Source: Nitrososphaera sp. UBA210
Lineage (GTDB): Archaea; Thermoproteota; Nitrososphaeria; Nitrososphaerales; Nitrososphaeraceae
NCBI GenBank assembly: GCA_002494895.1
Contig: DADA01000098.1
Location: forward strand, 1-39,422
DNA: 39,422 bases
Direction: 5' to 3'
The position numbers and the translations under genes are program-made. Under the pieces are notes generated by a model that ran no database searches, had not been told where the DNA came from, and saw only the letters and a program-made list of their open reading frames with translations. Of this stretch, positions 1 through 8,362 are shown piece by piece (the stretch's first letter is position 1; each line of letters begins with the position of its first letter).

Positions 1-261
1 GGCTGTCAGCATCCAGGCATGGTCTCCAGTATCAATCGCTCCCGGGATTAGGTTTCCTTCCTCATCTGTATCTAGAACCCCGTCGCCTTCTTCGTCTATG
101 AAAAGATTGTATCTTACTTCGTCAGCATCTTCGGGATTATCTAGCGTGTAGGCAAACGCCGTTTCATGGAAACTTGCCACAACTAGCGTGCCTAGCACGG
201 AGGCCAGACCCAGAAGAACGATCCTTGAACTCAGGAGAGTTTTCACTTTACCATCTTCCAT
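1..261 (-). CDS. Secreted protein, N-terminal part only (runs off left edge)
   Basis: The reading frame stays open from an ATG at 261 to the window edge, giving 87 residues. Residues 1-10 are polar and basic, 11-35 form a hydrophobic signal-peptide core ending in HETAFA, and the mature part begins acidic. An aspartate-rich stretch around EEGDGVLDTDEEG resembles a calcium-binding thrombospondin type 3 or EF-hand-like loop. A TATA-like box (CCTTTTATTC, 284-295, minus strand) lies about 26 nt before the ATG, which supports a leaderless start. A GTG six codons in would give a more compact signal peptide. The function cannot be told from this fragment; export is likely. Confidence 0.7.
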   Translation of the reverse strand, partial: MEDGKVKTLLSSRIVLLGLASVLGTLVVASFHETAFAYTLDNPEDADEVRYNLFIDEEGDGVLDTDEEGNLIPGAIDTGDHAWMLTA

Positions 262-457
262 GTGTCTGAAGGCAAGAAGATTTGAATAAAAGGATTTAGC
301 TTGTTTTCTGTCAATAATGCCGTATTTTGATTTCCTCAGCACCTCAAGTTATTATCAGAAAATGTCGATTTTATGATACTCTATTTGTTGAGCAGATGAC
401 TGCGGGGATTTCCTGATTGACATAAATATATCATCGCGGGCTGATTCATGTATAAAA

Positions 458-1324
458 GTGGCCGGAAACATCGATTCTTTGTTATCGGAATGGAACAGCA
501 CTGTTGCAAAGAACATTACCTCATCTGATGATACCGGGCGAATGGCGGAATATGCCCTTCACATGGCAAGAGTTCTTGCTTACCCTGAACTTGACATAAA
601 CGCCAATATAGCAAAGATCGAAGTGATGGGAGGTCAGGTCGAAGAAATTCTGAAAAAGAGCGCCAGCATAAGGCGTCCGACCCTGATAATTGAAAAACTA
701 AACGAGTATCTATTCAACATTCAGAAATTCAAGCCCAACACGGACGACTATTACAATCCGCTTAACAGCTATCTGAATATAGTCCTGGAAAGAAAAATAG
801 GGATTCCCATCACTCTCTGTATCATATACATGAGGACAGCCCTGGTAGTGAACTTTAAGATGCATCCTGTTAGCTTCCCCGGCCATTTTCTCCTAAAGCA
901 TGTCCTGGAGGACAACAGCGGCGAAATCATAGTGGACCCCTTCAATGGCGGCAGAATCATGGACGACTATTCGTTAAAGGCACTCCTTGACCAGACATAC
1001 CCGCGGCAGAACATTCCGCTAACGCACGCCCTCGTCGAGAAATCGACGCCAGCTCAGGTGATAACAAGGATGCTGAACAATCTCAAGGGAAGCTATCACG
1101 ATGCTCAGGATGTAGACAAATACGCCAAGGCAAATGAAATGGTTCTGGCAATAGACCGGTACAACCCTGATGCCATCAGAGACAAGGGAATAATGTTGCT
1201 GGAAGGAGGCGATTCTGATGGGGCGTTGAAGGTCTTGAACATGTACCTCGAAATCAATCCTGAAGCCCACGATGCAGACGAAATACTGGAAATCATCCGC
1301 CAGCTCAGGTCTGGGAACAAGTAA
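458..1324 (+). CDS. SirB1-like transglutaminase-fold protein with TPR-like C-terminus
   Basis: The 288-residue protein matches the SirB1/YchA architecture. A transglutaminase-like core (about residues 30-180) contains GIPITLCIIYMRTA and PVSFPGHFLL, and a helical tetratricopeptide-like tail (about 195-285) follows. Possible triad remnants are C121, H143 and D160 (VDPFNGG). The family is widespread but its biochemical role is poorly defined, so no reaction is assigned. The start is a GTG; a TATA-like stretch (ATAAATATATC, 421-432) sits about 28 nt upstream, so the mRNA is probably leaderless. The stop codon shares one base with the ATG of the next gene, suggesting co-transcription. Confidence 0.8.
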   Translation: MAGNIDSLLSEWNSTVAKNITSSDDTGRMAEYALHMARVLAYPELDINANIAKIEVMGGQVEEILKKSASIRRPTLIIEKLNEYLFNIQKFKPNTDDYYNPLNSYLNIVLERKIGIPITLCIIYMRTALVVNFKMHPVSFPGHFLLKHVLEDNSGEIIVDPFNGGRIMDDYSLKALLDQTYPRQNIPLTHALVEKSTPAQVITRMLNNLKGSYHDAQDVDKYAKANEMVLAIDRYNPDAIRDKGIMLLEGGDSDGALKVLNMYLEINPEAHDADEILEIIRQLRSGNK

Positions 1325-1605
1325 TGCGGACCATGGGCAGGTCGGATGACCGGTATCTTCGCGTTGGCTTGATAGTCCTTGGGATAAGTGGCGCCACAGC
1401 GACATACCTTAACTTTGAGGGAGTGTCGTGCCTAGCGACTCTTGGCAGGGCCGACGAACAGGTCTTCACGCAGCAATCGCTTGTGGAACTTCAAGAGAAA
1501 TGTTTCATTGTCACGAACGCGTACGTATACTCTCTCTTTGCAGTTGTTGCAGGCCTTGCGCTTATCGTGATATGGATCATAAAGAAAAGAAGAAAAGAGC
1601 CATGA
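1324..1605 (+). CDS. Small membrane protein with two predicted TM segments
   Basis: This 93-residue protein has two hydrophobic segments (about 13-30 and 66-86) and a basic C-terminal KKRRK tail that probably stays in the cytoplasm. The loop between them holds two cysteines (C35 and C60) that could form an extracytoplasmic disulfide. The ATG overlaps the upstream stop by one base (TAATG), so translation is probably coupled. I do not recognise the family. It lies between the SirB1-like gene and the DNA glycosylases, which says little about its job. Confidence 0.65.
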   Translation: MRTMGRSDDRYLRVGLIVLGISGATATYLNFEGVSCLATLGRADEQVFTQQSLVELQEKCFIVTNAYVYSLFAVVAGLALIVIWIIKKRRKEP

Positions 1606-1623
1606 GCCACAGAAGGATGCGAG

Positions 1624-2235
1624 GTGAGTGATCTGCCGGTCTCGTCAGAGAAGCCTTCTGAGGATTCGCTTGAAGCGGTTGCAGCTGAGGTGGTGGGCTG
1701 TCCGATGTGCAGGCTTGCAAGAACCAGAAGGAACGCGGTCCCCGGAGAAGGTCAGCTTTCGGCAAAGATAATGTTCGTAGGCGAGGCTCCGGGGAAAAGT
1801 GAGGACGAAAAAGGCCGGCCTTTCGTTGGGGCGGCGGGAAAAGTCCTGGATGAACTCTTGAAGAAGGCGGGCATTGAAAGATCCCAGGTTTTCATAACTA
1901 ACGTTGTCAAATGCCGTCCGCCCGACAACAGGGTTCCTGAAGAAGATGAAGTAGCTGCATGTCGCGCCTACCTAGACAGGCAGATTGCATTAATACGGCC
2001 AAAGGTCATTTGCGTGCTGGGCCGAACTGCATATTCTTCCCTGCTTGGAGGTGATTCGATAACCGCCAATAGAGGCAAGATAGTAGAAAAGTCAGGTCAG
2101 AAATATTTTCTTACGATCCATCCTGCTGCGGCGATATACAGGAAGAGCCTGACTTCTGTGCTCGAATCAGACCTCAAACGGCTGGCGCAAGAGGTCAAGG
2201 AATCGGATGGAACCTCGATGGAGGATTACCTGTGA
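1624..2235 (+). CDS. udg: Family 4 uracil-DNA glycosylase (Fe-S)
   Basis: This enzyme removes uracil from DNA, the first step in base-excision repair of deaminated cytosine. The 203-residue protein carries the type 4 hallmarks: motif GEAPGKSED (53-61), the HPAAA motif (166-170), and four cysteines placed to bind a 4Fe-4S cluster (C26, C29, C97, C113). KCRPPDNRVP after the third cysteine is also typical. The start is a GTG. Its stop overlaps the next glycosylase gene by four bases (GTGA), so the two repair enzymes are almost certainly co-translated. Assignment to the UDG-4 (UdgA) group is confident. Confidence 0.93.
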   Translation: MSDLPVSSEKPSEDSLEAVAAEVVGCPMCRLARTRRNAVPGEGQLSAKIMFVGEAPGKSEDEKGRPFVGAAGKVLDELLKKAGIERSQVFITNVVKCRPPDNRVPEEDEVAACRAYLDRQIALIRPKVICVLGRTAYSSLLGGDSITANRGKIVEKSGQKYFLTIHPAAAIYRKSLTSVLESDLKRLAQEVKESDGTSMEDYL

Positions 2236-2843
2236 ATAACTGTCCGGGTACTCAGTTTTACTCCAGACCCACCGCGGACGTGGCAAGAAGTCTGATTGGG
2301 ACCATTTTAATGCGAAAGACCAGGATGCAAGGCAGGACAGTTCGAGTCTCCGGAAGGATAATAGAGACAGAGGCCTATGGACATAGCAACGACGCGGCGA
2401 GTCACGCGCGGATGGGGCCGACTCCTAGAAACGGGGTGATGTTTGGAGATGTTGGAAGGGCATACGTGTATTTTGTCTATGGCAACCATTTCTGCGTGAA
2501 CGTTTCTGCCAGATCCAGAAATGAAAAGGCTGGCGCGGTCCTGATACGCGCCCTAGAGCCGGTGCAAGGAATCGAGATCATGAGCAAGTTGCGTGGGGTA
2601 TCCGATCGCATGCTGATTGCTTCCGGGCCCGGAAGGCTCACCCAGGCTCTGGACATCACTTCACTTCAGAACGGCGTTGATATGACCAGCCCGGACTCGG
2701 AGCTTCACATCGAGTATGGGGTCAGAGCCGACCACATCGTGGCAACTACAAGAATCGGCATCGCCCAATCTGCGCAGAGGTATTGGCGATTCGTGGACCC
2801 AACTAGCAAGTACCTTTCGAGAAAACTACAAATCAAGGTATGA
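2232..2843 (+). CDS. 3-methyladenine DNA glycosylase (AAG/MPG family)
   Basis: This is an alkyladenine glycosylase that excises alkylated or deaminated purines such as 3-methyladenine and hypoxanthine. The 203-residue protein contains GRIIETEAYG, where E47 matches the catalytic glutamate and Y49 the intercalation-pocket tyrosine of human AAG. It also has ASHARMGPTPRN (H58) and YVYFVYGNHFCVNVS (Y83). The length is typical of compact prokaryotic members. The GTG start overlaps the UDG stop by four bases. Together the pair forms a small base-excision-repair operon covering deamination and alkylation damage. Confidence 0.93.
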   Translation: MNNCPGTQFYSRPTADVARSLIGTILMRKTRMQGRTVRVSGRIIETEAYGHSNDAASHARMGPTPRNGVMFGDVGRAYVYFVYGNHFCVNVSARSRNEKAGAVLIRALEPVQGIEIMSKLRGVSDRMLIASGPGRLTQALDITSLQNGVDMTSPDSELHIEYGVRADHIVATTRIGIAQSAQRYWRFVDPTSKYLSRKLQIKV

Positions 2844-2905
2844 TGAGCAGACAGTGAATTAGAGCTCCATTTGCAGTTTTTATCCAAAGAATGAAAAGGA
2901 GCGGA

Positions 2906-3253
2906 ATGGAAAAGAATGAACCAGCAGCTACTTACGATATCACAATGGAAAGTGGAAACGAAGTGGGCGCAAGGGCGGACTTTCTCGTCGGGCTGTACGC
3001 CGCGATTGATTCAAAGGCCAGACAGCTAGCTCCTGCAGGAATAAGAAACGAGCTTTTTATCTCTCAGGACGGAAACGTCAAAACAACTTTCCGTATCAAG
3101 GTATCGAGCAGGATGGCGCCCTATCTGGTAAACTCTATCCAGCAGAACACAAACCCCAGCTATGGGATTGCTCTCAAGTCCTATCTGAATAAACTGCAAG
3201 AACAGATAATGTCTCAAATGTTTGCAGGAGTCAAGGACGTCATAAGCTACTAG
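2906..3253 (+). CDS. Conserved hypothetical protein, about 115 aa
   Basis: I do not recognise this small mixed alpha/beta protein. It has an N-terminal helix (ADFLVGLYAAIDSKA), a beta-rich middle (ELFISQDGNVKTTFRIKVS) and a C-terminal helix (LNKLQEQIMSQMFAGVKDVISY). A TATA-like box (TTTTTATCC, 2875-2884) is about 26 nt before the ATG at 2906, so I prefer that start to the in-frame ATG at 2891. The 3' end overlaps the convergent cobT gene by 14 nt, so the two mRNAs are antisense to each other at their ends. Confidence 0.6.
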   Translation: MEKNEPAATYDITMESGNEVGARADFLVGLYAAIDSKARQLAPAGIRNELFISQDGNVKTTFRIKVSSRMAPYLVNSIQQNTNPSYGIALKSYLNKLQEQIMSQMFAGVKDVISY

Positions 3254-4349
3254 CCTTACGATTGAAAGCAGCCTCAATCGAGGATTCGTATTCCTTTTCC
3301 AATGCCTTGAGGAACTTTTTACCGGTTATTCTTCTCGGGCCCAGCATGGCGGTAATGGAAGCGCCCCCGGCGCCGACTCCTTCCTTAACGAAACCCTCCG
3401 CAAACGCCCGTAGACCCGGTTTTCTTGATCGATCCAGGTGCAGATCGCAGTAGAGTAAGGGCACCCCGGGCGCGATCTGCTTCATGAGGCCCGGAAGGTC
3501 TGAAGTCCCGTCATTAGCAATGTATGTGGTTGAACCGACGCAGAGTTTTCTCATTGGAATGCCTCTCATCTTCAGCACTGACAGCCCCACGGCCATTTGG
3601 GTACCCCCGGCCAACATGACCTTGCCACCTTCGGACAAGGCCCCCTCTGCGACTCCTGCCAGCGCAGGCATCATTGGGTCGCCAAACAAAGAAATGGCTT
3701 CCAGCGGAGATCCGACCTCCCCGGCTTTTATGCCAGCGCGCTTCATCGCACTGGAAACTACTTTGTTCTTGAGCTCGTGAGGACTGGTAGGCATGCTGCT
3801 GCCTACCCTGAATTTCGCGTCCACGCCAAGAGCGACTAGAACGGCTAACGCCGTGGTGGTACCAGCCGGTATGCTTTCACCAATGACTATCATGTCGGAT
3901 AGTTTGGCCAGCTCCTTGCCGAGTACTCGCCCATGATCCAAGGCCCGCTTTGCGTCTGAAAGCGACATCGCGTCGTGCAGCTCGATATTTTCGCCGGGAG
4001 AGAGGCCCAGCGAAATCAGGGGAATGGAGGGCTTTACTTTGGATCCCGCATCTACAACAAGGGCAGGGATGTTTCCAAGCCGAAGCGCGGTTCGTGTGAT
4101 AAGGGCTGGTGACGGCTTGCCGTCAGGTGTTGCAGGTACGGAACTAATGCATTTGCAGCGGCCGTAGTAGAGAAACTCGGCGTCAGCAGGTGAAGTATAC
4201 TGGATGATTTCAGGAGCAGCGCCAGCAATTGTGATGCCTGGAATTTCGCTTGTTGCGGTGTAGGAAATAACGCACACGAAAATCGGATTCTTCGAGGCAA
4301 ACTGCCGTAGAGTGTCTCTCCCGAGCGAGGAACCGATCTCGCCGGGCAT
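3240..4349 (-). CDS. cobT: Archaeal CobT-type nicotinate-nucleotide phosphoribosyltransferase
   Basis: The 369-residue protein looks like the archaeal nicotinate-nucleotide:dimethylbenzimidazole phosphoribosyltransferase group (TIGR00303-like). It would activate the lower-ligand base for cobalamin. Visible signatures are the glycine-rich IGESIPAGTTTALAVL region (about 165-180), GDPMMPALAG (about 234-243), and MLAGGTQM (about 260-267). Thaumarchaea are known to make cobalamin. The ATG directly follows the TAG of the upstream hydrolase gene, making it the last gene of the nnrE-MBL-cobT operon. Confidence 0.82.
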   Translation of the reverse strand: MPGEIGSSLGRDTLRQFASKNPIFVCVISYTATSEIPGITIAGAAPEIIQYTSPADAEFLYYGRCKCISSVPATPDGKPSPALITRTALRLGNIPALVVDAGSKVKPSIPLISLGLSPGENIELHDAMSLSDAKRALDHGRVLGKELAKLSDMIVIGESIPAGTTTALAVLVALGVDAKFRVGSSMPTSPHELKNKVVSSAMKRAGIKAGEVGSPLEAISLFGDPMMPALAGVAEGALSEGGKVMLAGGTQMAVGLSVLKMRGIPMRKLCVGSTTYIANDGTSDLPGLMKQIAPGVPLLYCDLHLDRSRKPGLRAFAEGFVKEGVGAGGASITAMLGPRRITGKKFLKALEKEYESSIEAAFNRKASSL

Positions 4350-4970
4350 CTAGTCACCAGCCATGAATCTTAGAAATTCCTGTTCGGATCTTGGCCGTAG
4401 CACGTGATTCGTCTTTTTTTCCTGCCCTATCGTTGAAGTTTGGGTAGAGCCATAGTCATGACCCGGATACACGGTCAGCTTGTCATCGAGCCTTGCCAGT
4501 GTAAAGAGGCTGTGGTACATTTTTGCAGGATCGCTTCCGGGCAGGTCGGTTCTTCCGCAGTTTCCGACAAAAAGCGTATCGCCGGTAAATACTAGCTGCC
4601 CGTCCAGCAACAGGCACATGCTGTCCTCTGAATGTCCCGGAGTGTGGAGGACGCTCAGTTTGATGCCTCCGATCTGAATCTTGTCATCATTAGTGACAGA
4701 AATGTCCTTGGTTAGCCTTGAATTTTCGTGCTGGATTATCTTGGCTCCAGTCACTTCAGAGACCTGCTCGTTCCCAAGCACATGATCAAAGTGGGTATGA
4801 GTGTTAATTACGTACCTTGTCTTCCAGCCATTTCTTTTCAGAGTTCCAAAAACGCTGTCGAGATCCCATGAAGGATCGATTACTGCGGCCTCCTCGCTTT
4901 CCTCGTCGGCGATTATATATGTAAAGTTGGCCATCTGACCAACCAAGAGCTGGACAACTCGCGGTGTCAT
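4350..4970 (-). CDS. Metallo-beta-lactamase-fold hydrolase (glyoxalase II / persulfide dioxygenase-like)
   Basis: The metal-binding THTHFDH motif follows a DPSWDL strand. It is joined by HTPGHSEDS, by GDTLFVGNCGRTDLPGSD, and by a final YPGHDYGSTQ. The GNCGRTD segment resembles ETHE1-type persulfide dioxygenases as well as glyoxalase II-like proteins, so the substrate (S-acyl-glutathione-like thioester or a persulfide) is open. I chose the ATG at 4970 because it overlaps the nnrE stop as ATGA; an in-frame ATG 13 codons upstream would overlap nnrE further. Co-transcription with a metabolite-repair enzyme fits a detoxification role. Confidence 0.85.
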   Translation of the reverse strand: MTPRVVQLLVGQMANFTYIIADEESEEAAVIDPSWDLDSVFGTLKRNGWKTRYVINTHTHFDHVLGNEQVSEVTGAKIIQHENSRLTKDISVTNDDKIQIGGIKLSVLHTPGHSEDSMCLLLDGQLVFTGDTLFVGNCGRTDLPGSDPAKMYHSLFTLARLDDKLTVYPGHDYGSTQTSTIGQEKKTNHVLRPRSEQEFLRFMAGD

Positions 4971-5647
4971 ACTATGCCTTTCTCGGCCTCCGGAGGTATT
5001 CCTATCCATTCAACGTGGACGGGCCCCGTGTATTTTCTGCCTGTGGCGAGGCCGACCTTCAGCCTGTGAAAGGTAATGGTGACATCTGCTCTTACGCATT
5101 TTTCATGTATCTTGCCAGTATTCGGATCAAAACCCGAAGGGACGTCGATCGCGATAACATATGCCTTCGCATTATCGTTTATCGCATCTATGGCAGAAGC
5201 GTAGGGTTCCCGTATGTCGCCCTTGATGCCTGTGCCAAATATTCCGTCTAGAATGATGTTGGCACCTCGAATTCGCTTCAGTGTATCAGCGGTCAGCTCC
5301 TTGCCGAAAATGATCTCGATCGAGTCCATTTTCTCTATCATGCTCCAGTTGAGGCGGGCTTCTTCACTTTTCAGCTCAGACGGGTTGCCTAGTAGTAGCA
5401 CCAGGATTTTCGGCCCGTACCCTGCAAGGTGCCGCGAAGCCACGAATCCGTCGCCGCCATTGTTGCCCGTGCCGCAGACTGCAATGATCCTTTTGTTCTT
5501 CAAACTTCCTTTGAACCTACCGACTACAAGATCAGCAATACCGTGGCCGGCGTTTTCCATCATCAGAAACCGGCGCATACCGATTAGGGTGTGTCCGTTT
5601 TCTTCTATCCTGTACATCTGATCTGAGGTGATGGCTTTCTTTTTCAT
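4967..5647 (-). CDS. nnrE: NAD(P)H-hydrate epimerase (YjeF_N domain only)
   Basis: The protein should epimerise R-NAD(P)HX to the S form, repairing damaged nicotinamide cofactors. The YjeF_N signature is clear: GTGNNGGDGFVASRHL near the N-terminus, ILDGIFGTGIKG, and IDVPSGFDPNTG. The C-terminal dehydratase domain often fused in archaea is absent, so the partner NnrD must be encoded elsewhere. I start it at ATG 5647 (MKKKAITSDQMYRIEE), as is normal for the family; the frame is open 29 codons further upstream. It is the first gene of the three-gene operon. Confidence 0.88.
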   Translation of the reverse strand: MKKKAITSDQMYRIEENGHTLIGMRRFLMMENAGHGIADLVVGRFKGSLKNKRIIAVCGTGNNGGDGFVASRHLAGYGPKILVLLLGNPSELKSEEARLNWSMIEKMDSIEIIFGKELTADTLKRIRGANIILDGIFGTGIKGDIREPYASAIDAINDNAKAYVIAIDVPSGFDPNTGKIHEKCVRADVTITFHRLKVGLATGRKYTGPVHVEWIGIPPEAEKGIV

Positions 5648-5760
5648 TACTTGTCGCAGCAGCTGACAGTCGTACCTGCCAACATAAAAACCATGTAATA
5701 AAACGTCGCGCTGCCATTGGATTTGTTGATTCATTTCATCGGTCAGAGTCCTCCTGTGCG

Positions 5761-6084
5761 CTATTGTTTTGAGGAATCTGCGAATCGTCTGAACTCGTCG
5801 CTGAGATCTGCTACTTCGGCAAGCGTCAAGTCAGGCCTATCCTGGCGTGTCCAAACTATGTACCCGTCGTTGTCTATTACCACTGCCCCGGTTCTCTGAA
5901 GATAACGCAACGCGACGGTGACCTGTATCGGCGCAAGCGCGGGAACCATTCCGTTGAGATCCTTCAGTCTTGGATAGCCCTCATGGTTCTTGATCGCGTC
6001 GAACAACGTGTCGATCTCTTCTTTCGATACGTCGTTTGCAGGCCGCTGCTTTTTGATACGCCGCTTTTTCGGTCTGATGTGCAC
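5761..6084 (-). CDS. Basic-tailed winged-helix-like small protein
   Basis: This 107-residue protein starts with a strongly basic segment (RPKKRRIKKQRP). A helix-rich domain (residues 20-85) follows, ending in a beta-wing-like AVVIDNDGYIVWTR, which suggests a winged helix that contacts nucleic acid. The GTG start at 6084 has a TATA-like box (GGTTTTAGG, about 6105-6115) 26 nt upstream. No family name is recognised; DNA or RNA binding is inferred from charge and predicted fold only. Confidence 0.6.
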   Translation of the reverse strand: MHIRPKKRRIKKQRPANDVSKEEIDTLFDAIKNHEGYPRLKDLNGMVPALAPIQVTVALRYLQRTGAVVIDNDGYIVWTRQDRPDLTLAEVADLSDEFRRFADSSKQ

Positions 6085-6143
6085 TATTCGTTTGGTTTGC
6101 CCTAAAACCTTTCTTGTAGTGTCTAGTCCATGCGCTTGCGCAA

Positions 6144-6482
6144 CTAGTTCTGGATGGGAAAAGCGAGCGTTGATTTTTCCAGATTCAGGACCGGGACATA
6201 TAGTGATTGGGCATCAGAGCCAATGCCCTCGACGAAGGTATAGTCTCCCGACAGCCTCTTTAGCTGTATGAATTTCCTTGTAGGTTTTTCGTTCTGAACA
6301 ACGTAATGAATCGTCAGCCCGCCCACCGTTCCTGTCTGGAGAAAAAGGACGTGCTTGCCATTGTAATTTATGTAGTATAGCATGGGGACGACTCCCAGCA
6401 TCGACTGGGCAGAGTAGATTATTACTTTGAGCATGTCCTCCAGGTCATGGTATTTCAGATACACGGTTTCAGCTTGCTGCAT
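6144..6482 (-). CDS. Conserved hypothetical protein, 112 aa
   Basis: A small alpha/beta protein with an N-terminal helix (DLEDMLKVIIYSAQSML) followed by several beta strands (VPMLYYINYNGKHVLFLQ, GLTIHYVVQ, TFVEGIG, YVPVLNL). There is no signal peptide, TM segment or metal motif. A TATA-like box (ACAAATATG, about 6500-6510) precedes the ATG by about 26 nt, supporting a leaderless start. I do not recognise it and assign no function. Confidence 0.55.
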   Translation of the reverse strand: MQQAETVYLKYHDLEDMLKVIIYSAQSMLGVVPMLYYINYNGKHVLFLQTGTVGGLTIHYVVQNEKPTRKFIQLKRLSGDYTFVEGIGSDAQSLYVPVLNLEKSTLAFPIQN

Positions 6483-6525
6483 GTCTTATTGATTTGTCGT
6501 GTGGCATATTTGTTCTTTGGGAGAA

Positions 6526-7425
6526 TCACTCGCGTTTGAACGATTGGACTCTCCTCATTGCCTCTTCCACGTACGACTCGTTGTTATCATAGCCGATAAA
6601 GTGCCTTCCCGCCTTTTTGGCTGCTACGCATGTCGAGCCGATTCCACAGAACGGGTCAAGGACAACGTCGCCTTCAAAGCTGTAAAGCTGGATGCATCGG
6701 TAGGGCAGCTCTACGGGAAATGGCGCGGGGTGTCCAGTCCGCTTGGCCGATTCAGCAGGAAATTCCCAGACGCTTTTGGTGTACTTTAGGAATTCATCCT
6801 TGGTTATTGTATCCTTCGCGGCCTTTCCACCGCGACCATAGGATCCCTTTGAGAAAATCAGTACGTATTCATGGGTGTCCCTTAGGGACGGGTTCGTTGC
6901 CGATTTCCAGCTGCCCCAGGCTGTTGATGTGCCTGCGCTTGACCCCTTGTTCCATATGATCTCACCCCTCATCAAAAAGCCCATGCCAAGCATGTCTTCG
7001 ATAATGTAGTGATGGAGGGGAATGTACGGCTTGCGTCCCAGGTTGGCTACGTTGATGCACGCCCTTCCGCCTGACACTAGTACTCTAAATACCTCCGAAA
7101 GAACTTTTTTCAAAAGCTGCCTGTAATCATCCAGTGTCAGGTCCTTATCGTACGTCTTGCCGACGTTGTAGGGAGGAGAGGTAACCGCTAGATGCACGCA
7201 TGAATCTGGTATCTCGTCCATCTTCTCGCTGCTCTTGCATAATATCCTGTCAAGGCATTCTGAAGGAACCGCATTTTCAGGCACCTGGCCAGCAGTGGAC
7301 GCGCTTGATCGATTAGCATATAGCTTGCGACCATAGAATTTTGAAGAATCGTGGCCTTCTCTTTTTGAAACTCCAAAACTGCTTGTCTCGGTGGACTCTC
7401 TTTTCCGAGCACTAACCACACTCAA
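6526..7425 (-). CDS. Orphan beta-class DNA methyltransferase (N4-cytosine or N6-adenine)
   Basis: The 299-residue protein has motif IV TSPPYNVG (82-89) placed before motif I DPFCGIGST (257-265), the beta-class order. The S-P-P-Y catalytic tetrad is more typical of N4-cytosine enzymes. A target-recognition region lies between (about 160-225). Residues 1-55 are low-complexity and probably disordered. No restriction endonuclease or specificity subunit is nearby, so it is an orphan and more likely epigenetic or regulatory than part of a restriction system. A TATA-like box (AGATTATTATC, 7444-7456) lies 26 nt before the TTG start at 7425. Confidence 0.87.
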   Translation of the reverse strand: MSVVSARKRESTETSSFGVSKREGHDSSKFYGRKLYANRSSASTAGQVPENAVPSECLDRILCKSSEKMDEIPDSCVHLAVTSPPYNVGKTYDKDLTLDDYRQLLKKVLSEVFRVLVSGGRACINVANLGRKPYIPLHHYIIEDMLGMGFLMRGEIIWNKGSSAGTSTAWGSWKSATNPSLRDTHEYVLIFSKGSYGRGGKAAKDTITKDEFLKYTKSVWEFPAESAKRTGHPAPFPVELPYRCIQLYSFEGDVVLDPFCGIGSTCVAAKKAGRHFIGYDNNESYVEEAMRRVQSFKRE

Positions 7426-7526
7426 GCGAACAGGTGCGCGGATAATAATCTTGTTCTCTCCTTCGATTCTGCACGGGCAACCGAAACAGAAAGTTTTTCC
7501 ATACGCACGGATCTGCAGTTGGCTGC

Positions 7527-7958
7527 ATGATGCGGTGCGCGGTAAGCCCTAGGGTCGTCCAGGACCGGGGATTCACACGGAAAGAGAATACCGGCATGTT
7601 CATATCTCATTGCTGGCGTGTATCTCGCGTGACAACTTTGTTTCAGCTTCCCACTCTGGATGAGTTTCAGAGAGCTGGCAATCAGGAACGGATGAATGTC
7701 TTTAGGCGGTTCTTTGCTTCAAGCCGCTACAATCGTCTGCTTATTCAGCAAATACTAGTCAGGTCGGCGATTGATAAATCACTGGCTTCAAAAGTGGTTC
7801 AGCTTGAACAGGAACACAACGAGGCCTTTGGGCAGATGATCGTCAAGGTAAAGCAGTATGGTTTCCTTGAAGAATTTCTTGCAGCAGTAAAGGAAGAAGA
7901 CGACGCGCTACAAAAGATAATCGAGGCGTACGACAAGAGAATGAACGGGGGAACCTAA
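7527..7958 (+). CDS. Hypothetical helical protein
   Basis: From about residue 38 onward the protein is almost entirely helical and amphipathic (FQRAGNQERMNVFRRFF, VVQLEQEHNEAFGQMIVKV, FLEEFLAAVKEEDDALQKI). The first 30 residues look less protein-like. Alternative starts are the ATG at 7596 or the GTG at 7629, which would give 120 or 109 residues. The gene is divergent from the methyltransferase across a roughly 100-nt gap. The family is not recognised. Confidence 0.5.
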   Translation: MMRCAVSPRVVQDRGFTRKENTGMFISHCWRVSRVTTLFQLPTLDEFQRAGNQERMNVFRRFFASSRYNRLLIQQILVRSAIDKSLASKVVQLEQEHNEAFGQMIVKVKQYGFLEEFLAAVKEEDDALQKIIEAYDKRMNGGT

Positions 7959-8044
7959 CGAAACGCTACTTCAAAACAAGATGTTCTGTATCGATCGATG
8001 GAATTACATCAAAGTTGAATCGCACCGTAAAGATATAAGAGCAG

Positions 8045-8242
8045 GTGGGGCATTCACTCTTCCGTTTGGCTCCAAGGAAATTTCAGTGTACCTGTGGAAA
8101 AACCATAGAGTATATTGATCGGGTGGTAGGAGGTAATAATGCACAAACCAGTATCCTCCTATGTACCAAATGCCAGAAAGAACACGAGATCACGTTTCTC
8201 GGCTTCTTGAGCGAGATTAAAGGCGCGACTATCAAAAGATAG
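8045..8242 (+). CDS. Small zinc-ribbon-like protein
   Basis: A 65-residue protein with C15, C17 (QCTCG) and C40, C43 (LCTKCQ), a plausible four-cysteine zinc site on two knuckles 23 residues apart. The start is uncertain. GTG at 8045 is annotated, but a TATA-like box (AAGATATAA, 8030-8038) would place transcription near a TTG at 8066, which keeps all four cysteines. It is one of several tiny zinc-binding proteins in the window. A nucleic-acid or protein-binding role is only inferred. Confidence 0.6.
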   Translation: MGHSLFRLAPRKFQCTCGKTIEYIDRVVGGNNAQTSILLCTKCQKEHEITFLGFLSEIKGATIKR

Positions 8243-8362
8243 TTCGCTCAACAAAGGCAGCGAGTTCCCTTTGAATGCTAGAATCGAAGCTGGCAGCTTG
8301 ATAAAGCTTCCACGTTCCATCGTCCACTTGTGTCTAGGCGCCTAACGCAGTAGTTGCTCGAA

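Noticed and set aside
3484..3839. Plus-strand frames inside cobT
   Set aside because: They are low-complexity mirror frames of a conserved enzyme gene.
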